Shown: positions 8,745 to 15,710 of the stretch, in pieces
Position numbering within the stretch: the first letter of the stretch is position 1
How the letters are laid out: each line of letters starts with the position of its first letter
Assembly: GCA_040381215.1 (NCBI GenBank)
Contig: JBEIHO010000006.1
Coordinates: 1 to 64,000 of the forward strand
Direction: 5' to 3'
Source: SZUA-430 sp040381215
Lineage (GTDB): Bacteria; Pseudomonadota; Alphaproteobacteria; Micropepsales; Micropepsaceae
Length of the DNA: 64,000 nt
Made by a program: the position numbers and the translations under genes
Notes under the pieces: generated by a model
Databases searched by the model: none
Seen by the model: the letters and a program-made list of their open reading frames with translations, nothing else
What the model was told of the DNA's origin: nothing

Positions 8745-8872
8745 CGGCAGGACCTTGCTCGGGATCGGTGCATCGCTGCACGTCACCGCGTTATGAGGGG
8801 ACAGTTTAAGGAACATTTTCCTATATGCACGGGCGCGTTCGGCGAACGACCCTGCAAAAAAGGAAGACGGGA

Positions 8873-8888
8873 CAAGCCGAAAGGCGAA
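8873..8888. repeat. 16-bp direct repeat, copy A (CAAGCCGAAAGGCGAA)
   Basis: Identical to 9887-9902, so the two copies flank the LuxR-type regulator gene. Each contains the GAAA-tetraloop hairpin GCC-GAAA-GGC and each is preceded by a small palindrome with core TTCGGCGAA (8839-8847 here). Confidence 0.7.
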
Positions 8889-8950
8889 CACGGAATGTTG
8901 CCAACGGCATGCAGGCGACAGGGCTTCGGTGCCCGGGGCGCAGGACGGCG

Positions 8951-9706
8951 TCATTGCATCACCGCCATCTTCGTCGCCGGTGACAGGGCTCCAGCAGCAC
9001 CATCGCCGAATCGCCCGGCGAACAGCTGGTTCTGGATCGCCCAGATCGCAACCTGCGTGCGGTTGGAAAGGCCAAGCTTGCGCAGCACGGCCTTCAGGTT
9101 GACCTTCACCGTTGCCTCGGTAATCCCGAGCGTGTTGGCGATGCGCTTGTTGGTGTGCCCCTCGGCAAGCCCGCGCAGGATCGCAATCTCGCGCTCGGAC
9201 ATCCACACATTGCCAACCCGGGTCTCGCGCGTCGGCGTCTCGGCCACACCGCCACGGAACTGCCCGATCAGCCCACTCAGCGTGCGCGGGAAGATCCGCT
9301 CGCCATGCAGCACCAGCCGCAGGGAGTCCAGCAATGCTGCCGACGAGATGCTCTTCAGCATGTAGCCGTCGGCCCCCGCGGCAAATGCCTGCGCCAGGCT
9401 CGATAGTTCCGCCTGCTCGGCGAACACGATGGCATGCGCCTCGGGATAGCGCTGCTTCAGCACCCCCAGGACACCGCAGCCGAGCGAGGCATCCATGATG
9501 ACGATGTCGGGAACGCGCCCGCCCGCCGGAAGTTCGTCGGCGCCCGGCAACCCCGCGCCCTCCCAGCCGACCGCAAATCCCCCCTGGCCGAGCTGGCTGC
9601 GAATGCCGGCCCTCACGATGGGATGCGGGTCGATCACCCACACATCCGCGCTCGCATCCACGACCCGATGCGCTAACGCGGCTCTGCTTTCGTATGCTGA
9701 CACCAT
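8951..9706 (-). CDS. LuxR/NarL-type response regulator with degenerate receiver
   Basis: 251 residues: N-terminal receiver (about 22-140), linker, and C-terminal LuxR-type helix-turn-helix (MSEREIAILRGLAEGHTNKRIANTL, ITEATVKVNLKAVLRKL). The phospho-acceptor Asp72 (IVIMDASLG) and the pocket Lys118 (GYMLKS) are kept. The acidic pair is reduced to Asp26 followed by Pro (VIDPHP), and the usual Thr/Ser switch residue is Ala (IVFAEQ), so phosphorylation-driven signalling may be weak or altered. The start at 9706 is preferred because GGGGG precedes it; a further 33 codons are open upstream. It reads in the same direction as hfaB, 206 bases upstream, and may control it. No histidine kinase is adjacent. 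The paralogue at 45112-45780 is more degenerate. Confidence 0.85.
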   Translation of the reverse strand: MVSAYESRAALAHRVVDASADVWVIDPHPIVRAGIRSQLGQGGFAVGWEGAGLPGADELPAGGRVPDIVIMDASLGCGVLGVLKQRYPEAHAIVFAEQAELSSLAQAFAAGADGYMLKSISSAALLDSLRLVLHGERIFPRTLSGLIGQFRGGVAETPTRETRVGNVWMSEREIAILRGLAEGHTNKRIANTLGITEATVKVNLKAVLRKLGLSNRTQVAIWAIQNQLFAGRFGDGAAGALSPATKMAVMQ

Positions 9707-10017
9707 GACCCCCTTGGAGAATGCAGCCCGAGGAGCTGCAGGTTGGGCGGCAAGGCGCTGCACGCGCCCTGCCTCTGGAGGCAACGGTATGCAAACGCAG
9801 CGCACCGAATACGGTGACAGGTCAAGGTTTCGGTGGGTGACGGAAAAAATTCATGCGTCCGTTGGGTCTACTCCCTTCGGCGAAGGCAAGCCGAAAGGCG
9901 AAAGCTACGGCACCGTTAGGCTTCGCCGGGCGGACCACGTCGCAGGCCATAAGAAGAATTGCGCACCGCCGCCCGATCAGCTGCCATGCGCCCCTTCTCA
10001 AGAGGAGGGGCCACCCC
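9707..10017. other. Divergent intergenic region between response regulator and TPR gene
   Basis: No supportable gene. It should hold the promoters of both flanking genes. Visible structure is the palindrome-plus-hairpin stretch at 9875-9930: CTTCGGCGAAG, then GCC-GAAA-GGC, then GGCGAA pairing with TTCGCC about 24 bases later. This could form a compact structured RNA or be a short repeat element. A strong ribosome site AGAGGAGGGG (10001-10010) belongs to the plus-strand gene. Confidence 0.6.
9887..9902. repeat. 16-bp direct repeat, copy B (CAAGCCGAAAGGCGAA)
   Basis: Identical to 8873-8888, 1014 bases away, on the same strand. It is preceded closely by the palindrome CTTCGGCGAAG (9875-9885). 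Confidence 0.7.
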
Positions 10018-10836
10018 ATGCGTCCGCTTGTTTCTGTCGCCCTTGCCGCGACCCTTCTGCTTGTCACGATCGCACCGGAGGCAGAGGCCCGCACGCGAAA
10101 GTCCCGCGCGGCCGCAAAGCCCGCAGCCGAAATGACCGCGCTGCAAGCCCTCGGCGACCGTCAGCTCTGCGACGGCGGCGTTCTGATCCCGGCGCTGGAC
10201 CAGGCTCGCGGCTGCACGCGCCTCATTTCGGCCCGCACCAACCGCAGCCTCAAGGCCACCGCGCACTACAACCGGGCAAACGCGCGCATGCGCATGGCCC
10301 AGCTGTCTGCAGCCATCGAGGACTACACGGCCGCAATCAACCTCGATCCCACCATGCGCGAGGCCCGCTTCAACCGCGCCATCGCCCACCAGGCCATCGG
10401 CGACACCGCCAGCGCTCTCGGCGACCTTGACGCCACGTTGCACCTCGCGCCCACCGATATCGACGCGCGCGTCGCCCGTGGCCGCCTGAACATGCAGCGC
10501 GCCCGCTGGGAATCCGCCGCCGCAGACTTCGACCAGGTAATCGCCGCAGCGCCCGCCAACCTGACGGCGCGCCTCGGCCGCGCGCACCTGCGCGCGCGGT
10601 TGCACGACTGGCAGGGCGCCCGCGCCGACTATGACAGCGTCCTTCAGGCACGCCCCCGCGACGGCGAGGCCCTTTACGGCCGCGGACTTGTCATGACCTG
10701 GAGCGGTGACGCGCGAACCGGCGCCGACGACATGCGCACCGCCCTCGCCCTCGACCCCACAGCGGTCGAGAAACTGGCGGCCATCGGCCTCGTGCTGCCG
10801 CCCCGCCAGGCGACCGCCATGGCCGGACAGGACTGA
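10018..10836 (+). CDS. Exported TPR protein with C-x14-C motif (copy 3)
   Basis: 272 residues with signal peptide (cleavage near PEAEARTRK), a Lys/Ala-rich linker, Cys51 and Cys66 fifteen residues apart (QLCDGG, RGCTRLI), then five or so canonical TPR units (AHYNRANARMRMAQLSAAIEDYTAAINLDP, ARFNRAIAHQAIGDTASALGDLDATLHLAP and others). The start is set by AGAGGAGGGG seven bases upstream and by the signal peptide. It lies divergent to the LuxR-type regulator. It looks like the same family as the two TPR genes at the end of the hfa-like operon and the one at 43247-43957. A periplasmic scaffold or adaptor function is inferred; no enzymatic motif. Confidence 0.85.
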   Translation: MRPLVSVALAATLLLVTIAPEAEARTRKSRAAAKPAAEMTALQALGDRQLCDGGVLIPALDQARGCTRLISARTNRSLKATAHYNRANARMRMAQLSAAIEDYTAAINLDPTMREARFNRAIAHQAIGDTASALGDLDATLHLAPTDIDARVARGRLNMQRARWESAAADFDQVIAAAPANLTARLGRAHLRARLHDWQGARADYDSVLQARPRDGEALYGRGLVMTWSGDARTGADDMRTALALDPTAVEKLAAIGLVLPPRQATAMAGQD

Positions 10837-10840
10837 TTTC

Positions 10841-10868
10841 CCGGGGTAGAGCCTCCTGTCTACCCCGG
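10841..10868. other. Perfect inverted repeat after TPR gene (terminator-like, no T-run)
   Basis: Arms CCGGGGTAGA (10841-10850) and TCTACCCCGG (10859-10868) with an 8-nt loop, four bases after the TPR stop. It could terminate transcription in a factor-assisted way or be a protein-binding dyad upstream of the copper chaperone gene; it lacks the U-tract of an intrinsic terminator. Confidence 0.55.
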
Positions 10869-10929
10869 CCTCTGGACACGCCCGCGTCCGACAAGCTAGG
10901 TAAATGCGGAAAGCAGAGGAGCCCCACTG

Positions 10930-11421
10930 ATGCGCCTGACCCTGTCCCGTCGCCGCACGAACATGATCGCAGCCCTGGTTGTAGCAGCCTGCGGCATGGG
11001 CCTCCTGGCACCCAGCGCCAGCGCCAATGGCAGCATAGTCATCTCCGGCGCCGAGGCGAAGGCCACCATGCCCGGCGCCCGGGTCGCTGCCGCCTATATG
11101 CAGCTGACCAACACCGGCAAGGCGCCCGTAACCCTCACCGCGGCTGCCTCACCCGTTTGCGAGACGGTCGAACTTCACACCATGTCGATGGACGGCGGCA
11201 TCATGCGCATGCGCCAGATCACCGGCGGCGTCACGATCTCGCCGGGCAGCACGATTGCCTTCACCCCGGGCGGGATGCATCTCATGCTCATGGGCCTCAA
11301 GCAGCAGCTTACGCCGGCCGCCGCGGTTCCCATCACCCTGATCTTCGCCGGCGCACCGGCACAGACGCTTCAGTTCCCCGTCAAGCCGATGGGCGACGGC
11401 GGCCACCACCACCACCACTGA
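10930..11421 (+). CDS. Periplasmic copper chaperone PCu(A)C
   Basis: 163 residues with signal peptide ending near SASA. It contains the copper-site pattern of PCu(A)C proteins: the segment VETVELHTMSMDGGIMRM followed by PGGMHLMLMGL, giving the H-M and H-x-M ligands. These proteins carry Cu(I) in the periplasm and help metallate cytochrome c oxidase, often together with SCO1, which is encoded far away at 46865-47479. The C-terminus ends GDGG plus five His, a natural metal-binding tail. The start is supported by GAGGAG (10917-10922). Confidence 0.9.
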   Translation: MRLTLSRRRTNMIAALVVAACGMGLLAPSASANGSIVISGAEAKATMPGARVAAAYMQLTNTGKAPVTLTAAASPVCETVELHTMSMDGGIMRMRQITGGVTISPGSTIAFTPGGMHLMLMGLKQQLTPAAAVPITLIFAGAPAQTLQFPVKPMGDGGHHHHH

Positions 11422-11470
11422 CGGCACCACCACTGACCGCAAGCGTCAGGTTGCCGGGAACACCGGCAAC

Positions 11471-11980
11471 TCAGCGTCCGGGTTCGAACGCCTTCGGCCC
11501 GCGATAATCGCCGAAGCTGGGTTCGGGCAAGGGACGCGCCTTGCGCGGCTTGACCCGGCCGGCCCGCTCACGCCCGTCGACGGTTCCATCGCCATTCACG
11601 TCCACGCGCTCGAACAGGGTACGCCATTGCGCGCCATATTCCTGCGTGTTGACCTTGCCATCGGCATTCCAGTCGATGATCGGCGTCGCACTCGATCCCC
11701 CCTCGGCCATCAACCGGTCATTGACCGTCCTGACCTCGGTGCCATCGAGGAACCCGTCTGCATTCCGGTCATCGCCCTTGAACAGCAACGCCACCCCGGC
11801 ATCCATCTCGGCCTTGAGGATCAACCCATCCTTGTCGGTATCGAAAGGCGTGAACACATCCTCGCGCGGCGGCCCCGCCACCGGCTTGTCATCGCCCCCG
11901 AACAGGCTCATCCCGCCACTGCAACCGCCCAGCGTCAGCATGACGCCCACGACCCCCGCCAAAACCACAACCCGCCGCAT
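11471..11980 (-). CDS. EF-hand lipoprotein
   Basis: 169 residues. A lipoprotein signal (MRRVVVLAGVVGVMLTLGGC) places the lipidated Cys at about residue 20. Four EF-hand loops follow: DTDKDGLILKAE, DRNADGFLDGTE, DWNADGKVNTQE and DVNGDGTVDGRE, all with acidic residues at the first, third, fifth and twelfth positions, so calcium binding is likely. The C-terminus is basic and proline-rich. The start at 11980 follows GGAGG five bases upstream; the ATG at 12001 would put extra charged residues ahead of the signal. It is convergent with the copper chaperone gene. Function beyond Ca2+ binding at an envelope membrane is unknown. Confidence 0.83.
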   Translation of the reverse strand: MRRVVVLAGVVGVMLTLGGCSGGMSLFGGDDKPVAGPPREDVFTPFDTDKDGLILKAEMDAGVALLFKGDDRNADGFLDGTEVRTVNDRLMAEGGSSATPIIDWNADGKVNTQEYGAQWRTLFERVDVNGDGTVDGRERAGRVKPRKARPLPEPSFGDYRGPKAFEPGR

Positions 11981-12096
11981 CCAAGCCTCCAACCTCAACA
12001 TCCCTCCCGCATACTCCAACCTTTCCCACCCCCCTTTCAACCCCTTAGTCATGGCCAGCCTGCACTGCCGCGCCCCGCACCTTCACTCAAAAACAG

Positions 12097-12183
12097 TCGT
12101 CATGGCCGGTCGCACGGCAGTGCGTACCGGCCACCCAGGGATCACAGTCCCCATCATCATTGCCGCGCACCCGGCCATGACGA
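12097..12183. repeat. REP-like intergenic palindromic element
   Basis: An 87-base unit bounded by perfect 13-bp inverted ends, TCGTCATGGCCGG (12097-12109) and CCGGCCATGACGA (12171-12183). It contains a second strong hairpin at 12103-12133 (TGGCCGGT-CGCAC against GTGCG-T-ACCGGCCA with one bulge). The outline GTCATGGCCGG ... CCGGCCATGAC resembles the dispersed palindromic repeats seen between genes in many alphaproteobacterial chromosomes. No second copy was found in this window. Confidence 0.6.
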
Positions 12184-12241
12184 AAACTTGTTGAGCTATG
12201 GTGCAATTGGCAATCACGAATAAAGCAGGGACAGGATAAAC

Positions 12242-12922
12242 CTACCCCCGCCGCACACCGAACATATTCGCGCCCTGAAGCGCTGCATCGCCCGCCATGT
12301 GCGTGATGTCGGCCCACGCAAGGTTTGCGCCCGCAAGCTTGGCGCCGGCAAGATTGGCATTCACCAGCCGCGTGCGAGAGAGATCGGCACCTTCCAGCAC
12401 CGCCTCCCGCAGGTCGCAATCGGCAAGATCAGCGCCCTCGAGAATGGCCCCCGCCAGGTTTGCCCCGCGCAGGTCGGCGCCCTGCAGGTGCGCCCGCCGC
12501 AGGTCGGCACCCGCCAGCACCGCCTTCGAAAGGCGCGCAAAGCTCAGGTCGACACCCGAGAGGATCAGCCGCGGCCCGCCATCGAGATCGGCAGGCTGTC
12601 CCCACAGCCGCGTCTGCTTGCCCTGCGCGACGAAGTCATACCCGGCAAAGTCGGGGCGGAACGCCTCGTCCTTGCGCCGCTGGTTCCAGTGCAGGACACC
12701 CTCGTCGATCAGCCAGTGATGCTGCAGGCCCCGCGAGACGCCCTTCTCCGGCGCGTGTTCGTAGAGCTTCTCCTCGGCGACCGGCGCCGACGCGCCCTCT
12801 ATACTGTCCCCGTTTTCAGGCGGCACCGCAGCAGCGGGCGCAGGCGCAGCCCGTCGCCGCCCCCAGAACCAGCTGAAGATCCAGCCCAGAAATGTCGTGA
12901 CCCACTCCATGGCGCTACCCAT
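12242..12922 (-). CDS. Pentapeptide-repeat protein with N-terminal membrane anchor
   Basis: 226 residues. The start contains one hydrophobic segment (WVTTFLGWIFSWFWG) followed by RRR, suggesting an inner-membrane anchor with the rest in the cytoplasm. A Pro/Ala-rich linker and a middle region (LIDEGVLHWNQRRKDEAFRPDF) precede about 18 pentapeptide units of the A(D/N)Lxx type (VDLSFARLSKAVLAGADLRRA, GADLRGANLAGAILEGADLA). These build a right-handed square beta-helix. No DNA-gyrase-protection role can be inferred. ATG codons at 12922 and 12910 are both possible; the first is used here. Separated from its upstream neighbour by a 446-base structured intergenic region. Confidence 0.83.
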   Translation of the reverse strand: MGSAMEWVTTFLGWIFSWFWGRRRAAPAPAAAVPPENGDSIEGASAPVAEEKLYEHAPEKGVSRGLQHHWLIDEGVLHWNQRRKDEAFRPDFAGYDFVAQGKQTRLWGQPADLDGGPRLILSGVDLSFARLSKAVLAGADLRRAHLQGADLRGANLAGAILEGADLADCDLREAVLEGADLSRTRLVNANLAGAKLAGANLAWADITHMAGDAALQGANMFGVRRG

Positions 12923-13045
12923 ACCACGACGCCGCGCACCGCTGCGCCGCCACGCAAGGGGGGCCTCGCCGAATTTCGGACCGCCGCGACAATAATGCCC
13001 AGGCCAGAGCCTTGACCCAGCCGCCTGATGTTCCTATTTTGTCCA

Positions 13046-13061
13046 TGACTGGCGCCAGTCA
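13046..13061. promoter_or_regulatory. 16-bp perfect palindrome TGACTGGCGCCAGTCA
   Basis: A full dyad with no spacer, 124 bases upstream of the pentapeptide-repeat gene, which is read leftward. This is the form expected for a dimeric repressor or activator site; the binding factor is not identifiable from sequence. Confidence 0.5.
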
Positions 13062-13161
13062 CACATATTTGCCCGCAGGTTCTCGCGGCCACGTCCCCTT
13101 CCTGGGACAGGCCGCATCAAACGGACCGGGGCGAATGCAAGGTCAACCAAACCTGCTCGGA

Positions 13162-13255
13162 AACTGCAGGCCCATCTACAGGAAGCATAGAATACCGAAT
13201 AAATCCATGGCTTTACATGGTTAACCACCACGGGAAGTCATCCGGGCCTGCAGTT
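13162..13255. repeat. 94-base inverted-repeat element with AT-rich core
   Basis: Arms AACTGCAGGCCC (13162-13173) and GGGCCTGCAGTT (13244-13255) match over 12 of 12 bases and enclose a 70-base core that itself contains CCATG-gctttaCATGG. It could be a small non-autonomous mobile element, a structured leader RNA, or an extended regulator site. No flanking target-site duplication is evident. Confidence 0.55.
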
Positions 13256-13306
13256 CTCTGCATTTCCCTCGACAACAGCCCTTGGGCGATCACCCTCAGC
13301 GTATCG

Positions 13307-13321
13307 TTAACAAGGCATTAA
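13307..13321 (+). promoter_or_regulatory. CtrA-type binding box TTAA-N7-TTAA
   Basis: TTAA at 13307-13310 and TTAA at 13318-13321 are separated by exactly seven bases, and the second continues as TTAACC. This is the consensus of the cell-cycle regulator CtrA in Caulobacterales and relatives. It lies 47 bases before the start of the gene at 13369, a normal position for a box overlapping the -35 region. A half-site with TTAACCAT on the minus strand lies at 13217-13224. Confidence 0.65.
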
Positions 13322-13368
13322 CCGCCACAGGACAGCCTCATCCCTCATGTGATTCTGGGGGGCGTGCG

Positions 13369-15105
13369 ATGTCGATGTTGATGCGAGTGCTGAAAGGCTC
13401 GGCGAACCGGGGCGTCCATGCCCGGTTGGCGCTGGACGCGCTCACGCATCTGCGCGGAACGGATGGCGCCTTGTGGCGCAATCTCTTCCTGCACCACAAC
13501 GCCACCTACCTGAAGGGAACCACAGCACCCGACCGGATCTTCAAGGATTTCAAGAACCACGTCCTCCACGTGCGTGAAGGCGATTGGGGCGGCGCCCCCG
13601 CGGCCGCGCGCGAATGGTACAGGCGCACCGTCCGCGCCCTCGCCCAGCAGGACTGGAAACAGGCCGCCTGGTGCGCCGGCGTGATGAGCCACTACGTCCT
13701 CGACCCGCTGAACCCCTTCCACACCGGCCAGACCGAAGAGCAGAACGTCATCCACCGCGCGGTCGAGTGCAGCATCGCCAACAGCTACGACGCGCTGCAG
13801 CTCATCCTGCTGCAGGACCTCGGCGGCTATCCCGACGTGCCCGTGCCGCAAGGCAATGACTGGCTCGAGCAGATGGTGCGCGCCGGCGCGAAATACGCCA
13901 ACCCGCACTACGAGACGCTGGTCGACCACTTCAACTTCGCCCTTGCCGTCAAGCGCCCCGCGCGCGGCCTCGACCAGGAGATGAAGGACGTCTGCGCCCG
14001 CCTGCACGGCTATGCCACCGTGATGCTCGCCCGCATCCTCGAGCGCGCCTTCATGGAAGCCGCCGTCCTCCCGCCGCGCGTCGGCCTCACGTTCGACACG
14101 CTGCTCGCAGCCCTCGCCATGCCGGGCCGCAAGCTCGCCGCCATGCTCGCCAACGAGAAGGAGCGCGACCTCGTGCGCGCCATGTACCGCGAGTTCCGCA
14201 TGACCGGGAAGGTGCGCGACACGCTGCCCGAGGACGACCGCATGGTCCGCCGCCTGCATGCAATCGAGGTCCTGCGCGCGCCACTCTCCAGCATCGACGC
14301 CCTCTGGCCGCGCGAGACCGGCACCGCCCACGGCACCGGCCGCCCCGCGCGCGTGACCACCAGGCCAAAGCCAGTGCGCAAGCCGAAGCCAGAAGCCGTC
14401 AAGGACGCCGCCCGCATCGAGCCCTCGGTCAGCCTGCCCGGCGAAACCAGGGCCAAGCCCGCAGCCGCCCCGGCCCTGTCCATCGCCGAGCGCACGCGCC
14501 AGGTCGCGGCCAAGCTCGCCCCCGCCCGCGCCGCAGAGCCTCCCAAGCCGGCCCCCAAGCCCGCGCCCGCGCCGGAACCCGAAGCCGTATACGAGGAGGA
14601 CGAGACCGAAACGCGCCTCAGCCATGGCTCACCCGTCGAGCTCGCGCCCTCCATCGGTCCGAAGACAGCCGTCAGGCTCACGGCCATCGGCATCCACACG
14701 ATCGAGGACCTTCTGCAAGCCTCGCCCGAGGAAGCCGCCAGCCGCATCAAGTTCAAGCACATCTCGGCCCGCGTGATCCGCGACTGGCAGGCCCAGGCCA
14801 CGCTCGCCCTCGCGATCCCCGAGATGGACAGCATCGCCGCCCAGCTCCTGGTCGCCGTCGGCGTGCGCGACATCGATGACCTCGCCAATGGCGATCCCGA
14901 CATGCTGCTGAACATGCTCGACGAGTTCTGCGACACCTCCGACGGCCAGCGCATCCTGCGCGACGCGGCACCACCCGACGAGGAAGAGCTGCGCGGCTGG
15001 ATCGAAACCGCCCAGGACCAGCAGGCCCGCGACGCTGAAGAGGATGAAACCGAAGAGGGCTCCGCCGAAGACGACGAGGACGCAGACGAGCGCTCCGCCG
15101 CCTAG
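13369..15105 (+). CDS. Zinc-phospholipase-C-like protein fused to DUF4332 helix-hairpin-helix domain
   Basis: 578 residues in three parts. Residues about 10-220 resemble the zinc-dependent phospholipase C/S1-P1 nuclease-like helical fold, with metal-ligand candidates in ALDALTHLRG, NHVLHVREGDW and the conserved-looking SHYVLDPLNPFHTGQ. Residues about 310-420 form a Pro/Ala/Lys-rich linker. Residues about 425-530 match DUF4332: LAPSIGPKTAVRLTAIGIHTIEDLL and QLLVAVGVRDIDDLANG are helix-hairpin-helix-type pairs. The C-terminus is very acidic (EEDETEEGSAEDDEDADE). No signal peptide. The start at 13369 follows GGGGGG, and a CtrA-type box lies 47 bases upstream, suggesting cell-cycle control. Substrate unknown; catalysis is not proven by sequence. 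Confidence 0.7.
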   Translation: MSMLMRVLKGSANRGVHARLALDALTHLRGTDGALWRNLFLHHNATYLKGTTAPDRIFKDFKNHVLHVREGDWGGAPAAAREWYRRTVRALAQQDWKQAAWCAGVMSHYVLDPLNPFHTGQTEEQNVIHRAVECSIANSYDALQLILLQDLGGYPDVPVPQGNDWLEQMVRAGAKYANPHYETLVDHFNFALAVKRPARGLDQEMKDVCARLHGYATVMLARILERAFMEAAVLPPRVGLTFDTLLAALAMPGRKLAAMLANEKERDLVRAMYREFRMTGKVRDTLPEDDRMVRRLHAIEVLRAPLSSIDALWPRETGTAHGTGRPARVTTRPKPVRKPKPEAVKDAARIEPSVSLPGETRAKPAAAPALSIAERTRQVAAKLAPARAAEPPKPAPKPAPAPEPEAVYEEDETETRLSHGSPVELAPSIGPKTAVRLTAIGIHTIEDLLQASPEEAASRIKFKHISARVIRDWQAQATLALAIPEMDSIAAQLLVAVGVRDIDDLANGDPDMLLNMLDEFCDTSDGQRILRDAAPPDEEELRGWIETAQDQQARDAEEDETEEGSAEDDEDADERSAA

Positions 15106-15605
15106 CCCTTGACCGGCAGCACCGTCACGCGGCCCAGCGGGAACTTGCACTCAAGCCCGACATCGCACTCGAACGTGCCGATCGGGTCGGGCTTGTTGTA
15201 GTCGTCCCACTCGTTCAGCTCGATCGTGAAGGGCACATCCGGCAGCTTCAGCACTTCTGTCGCGCAGCGAAACCGCCCCTGGCATGCCGCCAGCTCGGGG
15301 CTCTGCGGACCGAAGCACTTGCGGTACTCTGTCCCCTCGACGATGCAGACTTGCAGCTCCGGATCCACCATCGGCCAGTCCCAGTTCTGCCCGTTCGCCT
15401 TGAAGCGGCTGAATTCGATGTCCAGCCGCGCACTGCGCCGCCACACGCCGGGCGTATAGTCGTTCGCCACGTTCACGCGCACCTGCGTCGGCTGCTGCTG
15501 CACATATTTGCGAAACTGCGTGGGCCCATAGGCAACGCCCAGCGCGCCGACGATCACGCCGACGACGAACCACCCGAAACCCGACCCACCGGATTGCCCT
15601 GCCAT
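15102..15605 (-). CDS. Membrane-anchored protein of unknown function
   Basis: 167 residues. After a short Gly/Ser start, one hydrophobic helix (GFGWFVVGVIVGALGVAYG) anchors it. The remainder looks like a beta-rich extracytoplasmic domain (VRVNVANDYTPGVW, ARLDIEFSRFKANG) with paired cysteines (VCIVEG, KCFGP, ACQGRFRCATE, FECDVGLECKFP), six in total, suggesting disulfides. I do not recognise the family. GGAGGG six bases before the ATG at 15605 fixes the start. Its stop overlaps the convergent DUF4332 gene by four bases. Confidence 0.7.
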   Translation of the reverse strand: MAGQSGGSGFGWFVVGVIVGALGVAYGPTQFRKYVQQQPTQVRVNVANDYTPGVWRRSARLDIEFSRFKANGQNWDWPMVDPELQVCIVEGTEYRKCFGPQSPELAACQGRFRCATEVLKLPDVPFTIELNEWDDYNKPDPIGTFECDVGLECKFPLGRVTVLPVKG

Positions 15606-15710
15606 GATGTCCCTCCACGCGGCCCCACCCGCAAGCCCGGCACAGTGCCCCGCGGGTGCACGCCACGTCAATTCCATGCAATCATGGCAGATCGATGACC
15701 GGCCGGCGCC

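Larger units (their letters stand above)
12923..13368. other. Structured divergent intergenic region (446 bases)
   Basis: No supportable gene. It holds a 16-bp perfect palindrome (13046-13061), a 12-bp perfect inverted repeat enclosing an AT-rich core (13162-13255), a CtrA-type half-site GGTTAACC (13219-13226) and a full CtrA-type box (13307-13321). Base composition around 13180-13225 is clearly less GC-rich than the flanks. Confidence 0.7.

Noticed and set aside
8793..9365. 190-codon plus-strand open frame
   Set aside because: Mostly antisense to the LuxR-type regulator and without domain or ribosome-site support.
13345..14625. 426-codon minus-strand open frame opposite the DUF4332 gene
   Set aside because: Low-complexity Gly/Ala/Val/Arg composition and overlap with a conserved gene on the other strand; typical of high-GC antisense.
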